Shown here in pieces: positions 50,179 to 59,280 of a stretch of DNA of 64,000 bases (position 1 is its first letter; each line of letters opens with the position of its first letter). Source of the DNA: Rhodobacter sp. (GTDB lineage: Bacteria; Pseudomonadota; Alphaproteobacteria; Rhodobacterales; Rhodobacteraceae); the NCBI GenBank assembly GCA_020637555.1, contig JACKKF010000013.1:460001-524000 (forward strand). The letters run 5' to 3'. The notes below the pieces were generated by a model. That model was not told the origin of the DNA, did not search any database, and worked only from the letters and a program-made list of their open reading frames with translations. Made by a program: the position numbers and the translations under genes.

Positions 50179-50474
50179 GCCGCGACGCCCCGTTTGCGAC
50201 CCTGGTCTTGCCGCCTTTGCCAGCCGGTGACGCAACGTCCCGACCCGGCGCCACGCGCGTAACCGTCTGACAAGGCTGCGCGGGCGCATCATCATTCATA
50301 GCGCAAATGTTTTATATAAAAAAGTAAATTAGCGTGAATGATATCGCCGGTCGATACTGCCCTCTGCCCCGCGACTGCACAGGTTGGAGGAAACCCGATG
50401 CCCAGAACGCCCCTTTTCGCCCCCGCGCGCCCCCGGCCCTGCGATCGGGTCCGATTCACCCGTGAGTTCTGCCG
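50179..50474. promoter_or_regulatory. divergent regulatory region, LysR / 2-oxo acid operon
   Basis: An AT-rich island at 50290-50345 holds CATTCA (50293-50298) and its complement TGAATG (50335-50340) around TTTTATATAAAAAAG, which could serve as -10 in either direction. The rest is GC-rich and shows no coding feature. Confidence 0.5.
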
Positions 50475-50507
50475 ATGACCCGCCCTCTACCCGGGAAACG
50501 GCTGGAC

Positions 50508-53500
50508 ATGACCCTCGACGACCGGCTGACGCAAACCGAAGGCTGGGTCTATATGACCGGGATGCAGGCCTTGGTCCGGTTGCCGATCCAGCAGCGGCTC
50601 AGGGATCAGGCGGCGGGGCTGAACACGGGGGGCTATATCTCGGGCTATCGGGGGTCGCCGCTTGGCACCTATGACATGGCGCTCTGGCAGGCCGAGGATC
50701 GGCTCAAGGCCCTCAATATCCATTTCCAGCCCGGCCTGAACGAGGACCTTGCCGCCACCGCGACATGGGGCGCGCAGCAGGTCGGGTTGTTCCCCGGCGC
50801 CCGGGTGGATGGCGTGTTCTCCATCTGGTATGGCAAGGCGCCAGGCATGGACCGGTCCATGGACCCGCTGCGCCACGCGAACCTGGCCGGCACGAATGCC
50901 AGCGGCGGAACGCTGCTGCTGGTGGGCGATGACCATGGGGCGAAATCCTCGACCCTGGCGTGCTATTCGGATCTCAACTTTGCCTCGCTGGGGGCGCCAC
51001 TGCTGGCCCCGGCAACCGCGCAGGACGTGCTGGACATGGGCCTGCACGGCCTGGCGATGAGCCGATACAGTGGCACGCTTGTGGGCATGAAGCTGGTCAC
51101 GGATGTGGTCGAGGGCGGCGGATCGGTGCATGTCGCGCCGGACAGTCCCGCCATCGTCCTGCCCGAGGGCGCGGCGCCCGATACCGCGATCAAACCCTTC
51201 ACCCCGATTCCCGAGCAGGAGCGCCTGCTGTGGGACGTCAAGCTGCGCAAGGTCCTGGAGTATGCGCGCGCCAACCGGTTGAACCGCGTGGAGGGGGACG
51301 ATGACGCGCGCATCGGCATCGTCGCCGCCGGCAAGGCCTGGCAGGATCTGAACCAGGCGTTGGCGGGGTTGCAGTATCGCAACGGGCGGATCGGCGCGCT
51401 CCCGGTGCGCCTGATGAAGATCGGCCTGGTCTGGCCGCTGGACCCGCTGGCGATCCGTGATTTCGCGCGGGGTCTGGATACCATCCTGGTGGTCGAGGAA
51501 AAGCGCCCGCTGCTTGAGGATCAGATCCGCGCTGCCCTCTATGGGTCGGGCCATGCGCCCCGCATCGTCGGCAAGAGCTTTGACGGTCAGGCGCTGGCGG
51601 TCGGACCCGGGTCCACCGCGTTTCCCAATTTCGGCGAGATCGACCCCACGCTCATCACGCAGGTGCTGCTGCGCGTTGCGCGCGAAACCGATCCCGGCTG
51701 CGGCCTGTCCCCGCCCAACCGTCCCGCCCAGCCGCCGGCCCTGGGTGGCGGCGCGGTGCGGATGCCGTCGTTCTGCGCGGGGTGTCCGCACGGGCGTTCG
51801 ACCCAGGTTGTCGATGGCAGCCGGGCGCTGGCGGGCATCGGCTGTCACACCATGGCGATGCTGCGCGACCCGACGAAGACCAACTCGGTCAGTCATATGG
51901 GGGGCGAAGGCGTCATGTGGCTGGGGCAGTTTCCGTTCACCGACGAACGCCATGTCTTTGCCAACATGGGCGACGGCACCTATTTCCATTCGGGCCTGAT
52001 GGCAATCCGTGCGGCCGTGGCGGCCAAGGCCACCATCACCTACAAGCTGTTGCACAACGGCTTTGTCTCGATGACCGGCGGTCAGCCGCACGATGGCGAG
52101 ATCAGCCCCCTGACGATGATCGACCAGTTGCGCGCCGAGGGTGTCGAGCGCATCGCCCTGGTCACCGACGAGCCCGAGAAATACGACGGCAGATCGCTGG
52201 GCCACGGTGTCTCGCTGCACCCGAGGACCGAACTGGAGGCCGTGCAAACGGACATCCGCACCACGCCGGGCGTGTCGGTCATCCTTTACGACCAGCCCTG
52301 CGCGACCGAGCGACGCCGCCTGCGCAAGCGCGGCAAGTGGGTTGATCCCGACAAGCGCGTGTTCATCAACCCCGAGGTCTGCGAGGGGTGCGGTGATTGT
52401 TCGACCGTTTCGGCCTGCATGGCGATCGAGCCACTGGAAACCGAATTCGGGCGCAAGCGCAGGATCAACCAGTCGTCGTGCAACAAGGACTTCTCTTGCG
52501 TCGAGGGGTTCTGCCCCTCGTTCGTGACCCTCAGCGGTGCGACCCCGCGCAAACGGGCCCGGGATGCGGTGACCATCGACATCGCGCACCTGACCGAGCC
52601 CAAGCTGCCCCCGGTGGACGGTTCGTGGTCGGTGCTGGTGTCCGGTATCGGCGGCGCCGGGGTGGTCACGCTGGGGCAGACCCTGGCTGTGGCAGCCCAT
52701 GCCGACGGGTATTTCGCGTCGAACCTGGACATCACCGGGCTGGCGCAGAAATACGGCGCGGTGCATTCGCACATCAAGTTCGCCGCCAGCACCGACCAGA
52801 TGCGCGCCACGCGCATCGCCACGGGCGAGGCAAACGCGCTGATCGGCTGCGATCTGGTGGTGGCCGCCGGCGACGAGGCGCTGTCGAAACTGACCCCAGG
52901 CCAGTCGTGGGCGGTGGTCGACACCACGGTGGTTCCGACCTCCGAATTCTCGAAGAATCCGGACTGGCAGCTGTCCGGCGAGGACCAGATCGCGCGCCTG
53001 ACCCGGGTGCTGGACGACCACGCGCGGGCGCTGAATGCGCAGGATCTGGCAGAGCGGATCATGGGCGATCGGCTGTTCGCCAACATGCTGTTGCTGGGCG
53101 CGGCCTGGCAGCAGGGCAGCATCCCGCTGTCGCTGGCCGCGATCCACCGGGCGATCGCGTTGAACGGTGTCGCTGTCGCCGCGAACCGGCAGGCGTTCGA
53201 TCTGGGGCGCCTCGCCTTTGCCGACCCCGAGGGCGCGCGGCGTCTCGCGCGGGACGATGCGCCCGTTGATCTGTCGGACCTGCGCGCGCCGACGCTGGAC
53301 CAGGCCATCGCGCGCCGCGTGGCCGAACTGACGGATTACAGGGACGCGGCCTTTGCCCGGCGCTATGCCGATCGGGTGGCGGCGGTGCGTCAGGCCCTGC
53401 CGGAACCGGCCGCGGCGGCGGTCGCGCGCGGTCTCTACAAGCTGATGGCGGTCAAGGACGAATGGGAGATCGCGCGCCTTTACTGCAAACCCGCGTTCGC

Positions 53501-53927
53501 CGCCGCCCTGGCCGAGTCCTTCGATGGCGAACCCGAACTCACCTTCTACTTCGGCGCCTGGCCTTACGGCGGCACCGATCCGACCACCGGAAAGCCGGTG
53601 AAGGGGGCGGTCCGGGGTCGCAAGGCGATGCGCTTTTTCCGTTGGATGAACCGCCTGCGGCGCCTGCGCGGCACGCCGCTGGATCCGTTCCGCAACACCG
53701 CCGAGGCCCGCCTCGCCGCCCGGCTTCTGGCGGAGTATCAGGCCGATATCGACCTTGCGCTGACCCACTGGTCGGCCGACAGGGCAACCGCCCTGATCGA
53801 ATTGCTGGACCTTCCCGAACACATTCGCGGCTATGGCCCGGTGCGCGAGCGCCACGCCGAAGCCGCGGCGAAACGGCGCGCCACCCTGCGCGCGGCCATC
53901 ACGGACACCAAGGAGATAGCGGCATGA
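50508..53927 (+). CDS. indolepyruvate ferredoxin oxidoreductase-type enzyme, fused alpha-gamma subunits
   Basis: 1139 aa (1150 if the in-frame ATG at 50475 is used). It oxidatively decarboxylates 2-oxo acids to acyl-CoA and reduces ferredoxin. Order: N-terminal pyrimidine-binding part (MTGMQALVRLPIQQRLRDQAAGLNTGGYISGYRGSPLG, about 15-55); TPP core (MGGEGVMWLGQFPFTDERHVFANMGDGTYFHSGLMAIRAA, about 465-505); Cys-rich iron-sulfur part (CEGCGDCSTVSAC and CNKDFSCVEGFCPSF, about 625-680); gamma-type acceptor domain (SGIGGAGVVTLGQTLAVAAHADGYFASNLDITGLAQKYGAVHSHIKF, about 710-757). The fused form is common in alpha- and betaproteobacteria. Aromatic or branched 2-oxo acids are the usual substrates. The start overlaps no upstream gene, and its end overlaps the next gene as ATGA. 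Confidence 0.94.
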   Translation: MTLDDRLTQTEGWVYMTGMQALVRLPIQQRLRDQAAGLNTGGYISGYRGSPLGTYDMALWQAEDRLKALNIHFQPGLNEDLAATATWGAQQVGLFPGARVDGVFSIWYGKAPGMDRSMDPLRHANLAGTNASGGTLLLVGDDHGAKSSTLACYSDLNFASLGAPLLAPATAQDVLDMGLHGLAMSRYSGTLVGMKLVTDVVEGGGSVHVAPDSPAIVLPEGAAPDTAIKPFTPIPEQERLLWDVKLRKVLEYARANRLNRVEGDDDARIGIVAAGKAWQDLNQALAGLQYRNGRIGALPVRLMKIGLVWPLDPLAIRDFARGLDTILVVEEKRPLLEDQIRAALYGSGHAPRIVGKSFDGQALAVGPGSTAFPNFGEIDPTLITQVLLRVARETDPGCGLSPPNRPAQPPALGGGAVRMPSFCAGCPHGRSTQVVDGSRALAGIGCHTMAMLRDPTKTNSVSHMGGEGVMWLGQFPFTDERHVFANMGDGTYFHSGLMAIRAAVAAKATITYKLLHNGFVSMTGGQPHDGEISPLTMIDQLRAEGVERIALVTDEPEKYDGRSLGHGVSLHPRTELEAVQTDIRTTPGVSVILYDQPCATERRRLRKRGKWVDPDKRVFINPEVCEGCGDCSTVSACMAIEPLETEFGRKRRINQSSCNKDFSCVEGFCPSFVTLSGATPRKRARDAVTIDIAHLTEPKLPPVDGSWSVLVSGIGGAGVVTLGQTLAVAAHADGYFASNLDITGLAQKYGAVHSHIKFAASTDQMRATRIATGEANALIGCDLVVAAGDEALSKLTPGQSWAVVDTTVVPTSEFSKNPDWQLSGEDQIARLTRVLDDHARALNAQDLAERIMGDRLFANMLLLGAAWQQGSIPLSLAAIHRAIALNGVAVAANRQAFDLGRLAFADPEGARRLARDDAPVDLSDLRAPTLDQAIARRVAELTDYRDAAFARRYADRVAAVRQALPEPAAAAVARGLYKLMAVKDEWEIARLYCKPAFAAALAESFDGEPELTFYFGAWPYGGTDPTTGKPVKGAVRGRKAMRFFRWMNRLRRLRGTPLDPFRNTAEARLAARLLAEYQADIDLALTHWSADRATALIELLDLPEHIRGYGPVRERHAEAAAKRRATLRAAITDTKEIAA

Positions 53928-54952
53928 GCGTTTTCAGCCATCCCGAGTTCGACAGCCATCTGCGCGTCACCCATGTGACCGACCCCGACAGCGGGCTGGT
54001 CGCGATCCACGCCATTCACCGCAGCATCGGGGGGCGGTCCGGCGGGGGTATCCGGTTTCGGCCCTATGCCACCGAGGGCGATGCCCTGACGGATGTGCTG
54101 CGACTGTCGCGTGCGATGAGCAACAAGTTCGCCCTGGCCGGCATTCCGGTCGGCGGCGCGAAATCGGTCATCATCGGCGATCCGGCGACGCTGAAGACCC
54201 CGACGCTGCTGGCGGCCTTTGGCCGGTTCATCGACGGCTTGCAGGGCCTGTATATCGGCGGGCCGGATATCGGCACCAACGCCGACGACATGGTCGAACT
54301 GGCCAGGACCACGCCTTATGTCGCCGGGCGCGCGGATCAGTCCGGCAGCACCGCCGTGCCGACGGCGCTGGGGTGCTTCGCGGGGTTGCAGGCGACCGTC
54401 AGGGCGGCCTTTGGCCGCGACGAATTCCACGGGCTCAGGATCGCCATTCAAGGTGTCGGCGGCGTCGGCGGCGAACTGGCGCGCATGTTGGTGGATCGCG
54501 GCGCCGAGGTCCTGGTCGCCGACGTGGACAGCGCGGCGCTGCGTCAGATGGCGCCGCTGGGTGTCAGGATCATCGCACCCGAGGCGATCCTTTCGGCCGA
54601 TGTGGACATCCTGTCGCCCAACGCGATGGGGGCGGTCCTGTCGGCGCAAACCGTGCCGACGATCCGCGCCCGGGCGATCTGCGGCTGCGCCAACAACCAG
54701 CTGGCCACGCCCGAGGTCGCGCATCTGTTGACCGAACGGGGAATCCTGTGGGCGCCCGACTATGTGGTCAGTGCCGGCGGGGCGATCGACGGGTGCAAGG
54801 ATGCCGGGATCCTCTCGGCCGAGGAACGGGATGCCAGGATCGCGGGCATCGGCACGACCCTGACCACGATCTTTGATCTGGCGACCCGCGGCAACACCAC
54901 GACCGAGGCCGCGGCACAGGCGCTGGCGCGCGACGCCGTCGAAAACGTCTGA
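53924..54952 (+). CDS. Glu/Leu/Phe/Val dehydrogenase family amino acid dehydrogenase
   Basis: 342 aa. The substrate domain has GGRSGGGIRFRPYATEGDALTDVLRLSRAMSNKFALAGIPVGGAKSVIIGDP (about 31-85), with the catalytic Lys in PVGGAKS and an upstream K/R binding position. The Rossmann domain has IAIQGVGGVGGELARMLVDRGAEVLVADVD (about 173-202). It is a short member of the family, closest in shape to leucine/phenylalanine dehydrogenases, which deaminate amino acids to 2-oxo acids. That product is the substrate of the enzyme encoded just upstream (4-bp overlap). Confidence 0.9.
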   Translation: MSVFSHPEFDSHLRVTHVTDPDSGLVAIHAIHRSIGGRSGGGIRFRPYATEGDALTDVLRLSRAMSNKFALAGIPVGGAKSVIIGDPATLKTPTLLAAFGRFIDGLQGLYIGGPDIGTNADDMVELARTTPYVAGRADQSGSTAVPTALGCFAGLQATVRAAFGRDEFHGLRIAIQGVGGVGGELARMLVDRGAEVLVADVDSAALRQMAPLGVRIIAPEAILSADVDILSPNAMGAVLSAQTVPTIRARAICGCANNQLATPEVAHLLTERGILWAPDYVVSAGGAIDGCKDAGILSAEERDARIAGIGTTLTTIFDLATRGNTTTEAAAQALARDAVENV

Positions 54953-54965
54953 CAGGAGGACCGGC

Positions 54966-56837
54966 ATGAAACTGCGATCAGACAAGGTCACGGTCGGGCC
55001 CATGAACACCGGCGCGCGCGCCCTGTGGCGCGCAACCGGCACCCGCGGCGACGAATTCGGCCGCCCGATCATCGGCATCGCCAACTCCTTTACCGAGATG
55101 GTGCCCGGACATGTGCATCTGCAGGCGCTGGGCCGGCTGGTCGCCCGCGAAATCCGTGCTGCGGGCGGGGTCCCCAAGGAATTCAACACCATCGCCGTGG
55201 ACGACGGGATCGCCATGGGCCACGAGGGGATGATGTATTCGCTGCCGTCGCGCGAATTGATCGCGGATTCGGTGGAATACATGGCCAATGCCCATGCCGT
55301 CGATGCGCTGATCTGCCTGTCCAATTGCGACAAGATCACGCCGGCCATGCTGATGGCCGCGAACCGGCTGAACATACCGACGATCTTTGTCTCGGGCGGG
55401 CCGATGGAATCGGGCAAGTTCGATTTTCGCGGCCGGTCCCGCCGCGTGGATGCCATCGACACGATCTATGTCGCGGGTGCGCCCGATGCGACCCAGGCCG
55501 AGATCGACGCCGTCGAGGAGGCCGCATGCCCGACCTGCGGGTCCTGCGCGATGATGGGCACGGCCAATTCCATGAACTGCCTGACCGAGGCGCTGGGCAT
55601 GGCGCTGCCGGGCAACGGCACCATCGTCGCCACCCATACCGACCGCGAGGATCTTTTCCGCCAGGCGGCGCAGCGCATCGTCGCGATGTCCCTGGCCCAT
55701 TACCGCGACGGCGACGACAGCGTTCTGCCGCGTTCGATCTGTTGCAGGGAAGGGCTGGAGAACGCGGTGCGCATGACCATGGCGATCGGCGGCTCCACGA
55801 ACACCATCCTGCATCTGCTGGCGGTGGCGCAGGAAAGCGGCGTGGCCTTTGGCATCGACGATTTCGACCGCATCAGCCGCGAGACGCCGTGTCTGTGCAA
55901 GGTCTCGCCCTCGGCGCACGAGGTTTTTGTCGAGGACATGCACCGCGCTGGCGGCGTCATGGCGGTGGCCAGCGAACTGCTGAAGGCCGGGCTCTATAAC
56001 CGCGATGTGCCGACCGTCACGGGCAAGCCGATCGCGGATCATGTCGCGGGCTGGGATATCACCGATCCCGACAATGTCGCCGCGCGACGGCTGTTCGCTG
56101 CCGGTCCCGGCGGGGTCCGGTCGATGCGCGCCTTTTCCCAGTCGTGCCGCTTTCAATCGCTGGATACAGACCGCGAAACCGGCGTCATCCGCAGCGTCGC
56201 ACATGCTTACAGCGCCGATGGCGGGATTGCCGTGCTGCGCGGCAATCTGGCGCCCGACAGTTGCGTGGTGAAATCGGCTGGCGTTCCGGCGGCGCTCTGG
56301 ACCTTTCGCGGCACGGCGATTGTCAATGAAAGCATGGAAGAGGCCCTGGAAAAGATCCGCAATGGCACGGTGCAGGCCGGTCATGTCGTCGTCATCCGCT
56401 ATGAGGGACCGCGCGGAGGGCCGGGCATGCGCGAAATGCTGACGCCGACCGGCGTGATGAAGGCGATGGGCCTGGGCGACACGGCGGCGCTGATCACGGA
56501 CGGGCGGTTCTCGGGCGCGACATCGGGGTTGTCGGTCGGTCACGTCTCTCCCGAGGCGGCATCGGGCGGCACCATCGCCTTGATCGAGGACGGCGACACC
56601 ATCACCTTCGACATTCCCAACCGTCGCGTTCACCTCGATGTGCCGGAGGCGGTCCTGGACCGCCGCCGGGCCGCGATGGTCGCCCGGGGCGACCAGGCCT
56701 GGCGCCCTGCGACACGCCGGCGCGCGGTGTCCACCGCGCTCAGGGTCTATGGACTGATCGCCGGGTCGGCCGACAAGGGCGGCGCGCGCGACCTCGAGCG
56801 CCTGCGCGATCTGGAACGCCATGCGGCGGGCGTGTGA
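54966..56837 (+). CDS. ilvD: dihydroxy-acid dehydratase, IlvD type
   Basis: 623 aa, the size and sequence style of the long IlvD class. Iron-sulfur Cys appear in ICLSNCDKITPAMLMAANRLNIPTIFVSGGPMESGK (about 117-150) and EEAACPTCGSCAMMGTANSMNCLTEALGMALPGNG (about 188-222). The C-terminal barrel has VIRYEGPRGGPGMREMLTPTGVMKAMGLGD and the catalytic GRFSGATSGLSVGHVSPEA (about 516-535). It dehydrates 2,3-dihydroxy acids to 2-oxo acids in the cytosol. In an operon with 2-oxo acid and hydroxyacid enzymes it may serve catabolism of a dihydroxy acid instead of amino acid synthesis; sugar-acid dehydratases are an alternative. Confidence 0.92.
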   Translation: MKLRSDKVTVGPMNTGARALWRATGTRGDEFGRPIIGIANSFTEMVPGHVHLQALGRLVAREIRAAGGVPKEFNTIAVDDGIAMGHEGMMYSLPSRELIADSVEYMANAHAVDALICLSNCDKITPAMLMAANRLNIPTIFVSGGPMESGKFDFRGRSRRVDAIDTIYVAGAPDATQAEIDAVEEAACPTCGSCAMMGTANSMNCLTEALGMALPGNGTIVATHTDREDLFRQAAQRIVAMSLAHYRDGDDSVLPRSICCREGLENAVRMTMAIGGSTNTILHLLAVAQESGVAFGIDDFDRISRETPCLCKVSPSAHEVFVEDMHRAGGVMAVASELLKAGLYNRDVPTVTGKPIADHVAGWDITDPDNVAARRLFAAGPGGVRSMRAFSQSCRFQSLDTDRETGVIRSVAHAYSADGGIAVLRGNLAPDSCVVKSAGVPAALWTFRGTAIVNESMEEALEKIRNGTVQAGHVVVIRYEGPRGGPGMREMLTPTGVMKAMGLGDTAALITDGRFSGATSGLSVGHVSPEAASGGTIALIEDGDTITFDIPNRRVHLDVPEAVLDRRRAAMVARGDQAWRPATRRRAVSTALRVYGLIAGSADKGGARDLERLRDLERHAAGV

Positions 56838-56844
56838 GGGGGCG

Positions 56845-57792
56845 ATGACGCACTGGGTCACACTCGCCCGCCCGCTGCCACTGCCGCAAGTCATGGCCGG
56901 GGGGCGGCCTGTCCGCTTTCTGCCCGTGGAAAGCACCGCGCAGGTTCCCCCGGGAACGCTGGTGCATTGCGTGACCTCGCTGGACAGGCTGGATGCGCGG
57001 GCAATCGCGGCCCTGCCCGCCAGTGTCCGCCTGATCGCCAATATCGGTGTGGGCACCGACGCCATCGATCATGCCGCGGCCCGGGCGCGGACCATTGCGC
57101 TGGCAAACACGCCGGTCGTGACCGAGGACACCGCCGATCTGGCCTTTGCGCTGATCCTCGCCGCCTGTCGCCGCCTGGGCGAGGGCGCGCGGTTTCTGCG
57201 CGCCGGTCACTGGACCGATGCCGGCGCCGGGCCGCCCCTGTCCGCGCGCGTGCATGGCCGGAGCCTGGGCCTGATCGGCTTTGGTGCCATCGGACAGGCG
57301 GTTGCCCGGCGGGCACAGGGGTTCGCCATGCCGGTGCGATACTGGAACCGCACCCGTCGCCCCGAGGCCGAAACCGCAACCGCCGCCGGTTTCGAACCCG
57401 ACCTGGCCAAACTGGTCGAAACCAGCGACATCCTGTCGATCCATGCGGCGCTGACGCCTCAGACCCGGGGGTTGGTCGATGCCCGTCTTCTGGCCGCCGC
57501 GCGGCCGGGCGCCGTTCTGGTCAACACCGCGCGCGGTGGAATCGTCGACGAAGACGCCCTGTGCGACGCGCTGGACAGCGGGCGGATCGGCGCTGCCGGT
57601 CTGGATGTGTTCGATGGCGAGCCCCGGATCAATCCCAGGCTTCTGGCGCATCCGGCGGTGGTCTTGACCCCGCATATCGGCAGCGCGACGGTAGAGTGCC
57701 GGCAGGACATGGCGCAAAGGCTGCTGGCCAATGTGGTGACATTTCTGGAAACGGGGGCGCCGCTGGACCCGGTGGCGGCCGAAACCCCATAG
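56845..57792 (+). CDS. D-isomer-specific 2-hydroxyacid dehydrogenase
   Basis: 315 aa. NAD-binding LGLIGFGAIGQAVARRAQGF (about 143-162), and the catalytic triad as Arg in VLVNTARGGIVDEDAL (about 232), Glu in GLDVFDGEPRINP (about 260) and His in VVLTPHIGSATVE (about 279). It oxidises or reduces D-2-hydroxy acids and 2-oxo acids, and looks most like glyoxylate/hydroxypyruvate reductases. Starts 7 bp after ilvD in the same operon. Together with the FMN enzyme downstream it allows both enantiomers to reach the 2-oxo acid. Confidence 0.93.
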   Translation: MTHWVTLARPLPLPQVMAGGRPVRFLPVESTAQVPPGTLVHCVTSLDRLDARAIAALPASVRLIANIGVGTDAIDHAAARARTIALANTPVVTEDTADLAFALILAACRRLGEGARFLRAGHWTDAGAGPPLSARVHGRSLGLIGFGAIGQAVARRAQGFAMPVRYWNRTRRPEAETATAAGFEPDLAKLVETSDILSIHAALTPQTRGLVDARLLAAARPGAVLVNTARGGIVDEDALCDALDSGRIGAAGLDVFDGEPRINPRLLAHPAVVLTPHIGSATVECRQDMAQRLLANVVTFLETGAPLDPVAAETP

Positions 57793-57811
57793 CCGACAAA
57801 GGACCCGCCCG

Positions 57812-58978
57812 ATGCCGACCCTGAACCTGGTGCCCGTGACCAGCGACGACTACCGCCGCCTGGCCGAACGCGCGCTGCCGCGCTTCCTGTTCGACTATGT
57901 GGATGGCGGCGCCTACCGCGAGGTCACGCTCGATCGCAACACCGCGGATTTCAATCGGGTCAGTCCGCGCCAGCGGGTGATGCGCGATGTGTCGGCCGTG
58001 TCGACCGCGGGCACCCTGGCCGGAACCGGGTGCGCCCTGCCGCTGGCGCTGGCGCCGGTGGGCATGGGCGGGATGCTGGCCCCCCGGGCCGAGGTGCAGG
58101 CCAAGCGTGCCGCCGATGACGCGGGCGTGCCCTTCACGCTGTCCACCGTGTCGATCTGCTCGATGGAAGAGGTCGCGGCGGTGTCCGACCGGCCCTTCTG
58201 GTTCCAGCTCTACATGCTGCGCGACCGCGGTGTGGTGCAGGAGTTGCTGACGCGCGCCTGGGGGCTGGGTGTCCGGACGCTGGTGTTCACGGTCGATCTG
58301 GCGGTGGTCGGTGAACGCTATCGTGACGTGCGCAACGGGATCGCGGGCGGGGTCGGACGCTGGGGCCGGTTGCGGGCCGGGCCGCTGTCCTATCTGGCCC
58401 ATCCCGGCTGGCTGCGGCGCGTGGCGATTGGCGGCAAACCGCACACCTTTGGCAACCTCGTCGCCTATGTCCCCGCTGCCACCAACCCGACCGAATACCG
58501 CGACTGGGTCGGGCGACAGTTCGACCCCTCGGTGACCTGGGCCGATATCGAATGGCTGCGCGGCTTGTGGGCGGGCACGCTGATCATCAAGGGCGTGCTG
58601 TCCACCGAGGATGCGCGCGCCGCAGCGCGGGTCGGCGCCGATGCCGTGGTGGTGTCGAACCATGGCGGGCGGCAGCTCGATGGCGTGCCCTCCACCATCT
58701 CGGTGCTGCCACGGATCGCCGAGGGCGTCGCGGGGCAGACCAAGGTGCTGCTCGACGGGGGTGTGCGCAGCGGCCTGGACGTTTTCCGCGCGCGTGCGCT
58801 GGGCGCCGAAGGGGTTCTGATCGGCCGACCCTGGGCCTATGCCGTCGCTGCCCGCGGGCAGGCGGGCGTTGCCGGGTTGCTGGGCACGCTCCGGCGCGAG
58901 ATGGAGGTCGCAATGGCGCTGTGCGGCGTCACGTCGCTGGCCGACATCACACCGGGTCTGGTCACCGTCGCCGATTGA
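57812..58978 (+). CDS. FMN-dependent L-2-hydroxyacid dehydrogenase (L-lactate dehydrogenase LldD family)
   Basis: 388 aa TIM barrel. Landmarks are FDYVDGGAYREVTLDRN (about 30-46), LALAPVGMGGMLAPRAEVQAKRAADDAGVPFTLSTVSICSMEEVA (FMN site), WFQLYMLRDRG (about 130), IIKGVLSTEDARAA with the flavin Lys (about 256), and SNHGGRQLDG with the active-site His and Arg (about 284-293). It oxidises L-lactate or a longer L-2-hydroxy acid to the 2-oxo acid, usually passing electrons to the quinone pool. Last gene of the operon, 19 bp after the D-specific dehydrogenase. Confidence 0.93.
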   Translation: MPTLNLVPVTSDDYRRLAERALPRFLFDYVDGGAYREVTLDRNTADFNRVSPRQRVMRDVSAVSTAGTLAGTGCALPLALAPVGMGGMLAPRAEVQAKRAADDAGVPFTLSTVSICSMEEVAAVSDRPFWFQLYMLRDRGVVQELLTRAWGLGVRTLVFTVDLAVVGERYRDVRNGIAGGVGRWGRLRAGPLSYLAHPGWLRRVAIGGKPHTFGNLVAYVPAATNPTEYRDWVGRQFDPSVTWADIEWLRGLWAGTLIIKGVLSTEDARAAARVGADAVVVSNHGGRQLDGVPSTISVLPRIAEGVAGQTKVLLDGGVRSGLDVFRARALGAEGVLIGRPWAYAVAARGQAGVAGLLGTLRREMEVAMALCGVTSLADITPGLVTVAD

Positions 58979-59280
58979 CCCGTCAGCGCGCGCGAGGGCC
59001 GGTCTGGTTCTGAAGGCGGTTTTCGGGCGGTCCCGTTCGCCGGGCCCCGGCACCGATCGGTCCGCTGCACCACGGCCCAAAGCCCCGTTCATGCTGGAGA
59101 ACCGCCGAGCCCCCCTTGCACGCAAACGGGTCCCCCCCCGTTCGCAGCACCTTCCAACATGCCGCCTAAAGATTGCCAAAAGTGAGATTGTCAACAATGT
59201 TATTGACCGAACCCCGCTCGTCTGCCTAGTGTATGGCCCGGGGCGTGCGCCGTCTCGCCCGAGGACCTGGGAGGACAGCT
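58979..59280. other. 302-bp intergenic region before the third TRAP operon
   Basis: The first 180 bp are GC-rich and featureless. The last 110 bp are AT-richer and contain the operator GATTGTCAACAAT (59186-59198) and a TTGACC (59203-59208) that could be the -35 of the TRAP operon. No gene was seen. Confidence 0.7.
59186..59198. promoter_or_regulatory. GATTGTCAACAAT, candidate GntR-type operator upstream of TRAP operon 3
   Basis: The 13-mer is identical to the complement of 63539-63551 at the other end of this gene group. ATTGT-CA-ACAAT is nearly dyad-symmetric, a form typical of GntR/FCD regulators of organic-acid genes. It lies just upstream of a TTGACC at 59203. Confidence 0.65.

Noticed and set aside
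50487..53855. A 1122-codon open frame on the minus strand
   Set aside because: It is the antisense shadow of the ferredoxin oxidoreductase gene. It is His/Arg/Gln-rich, matches no family, and the plus-strand gene has all expected motifs. Long antisense frames are common in high-GC DNA.
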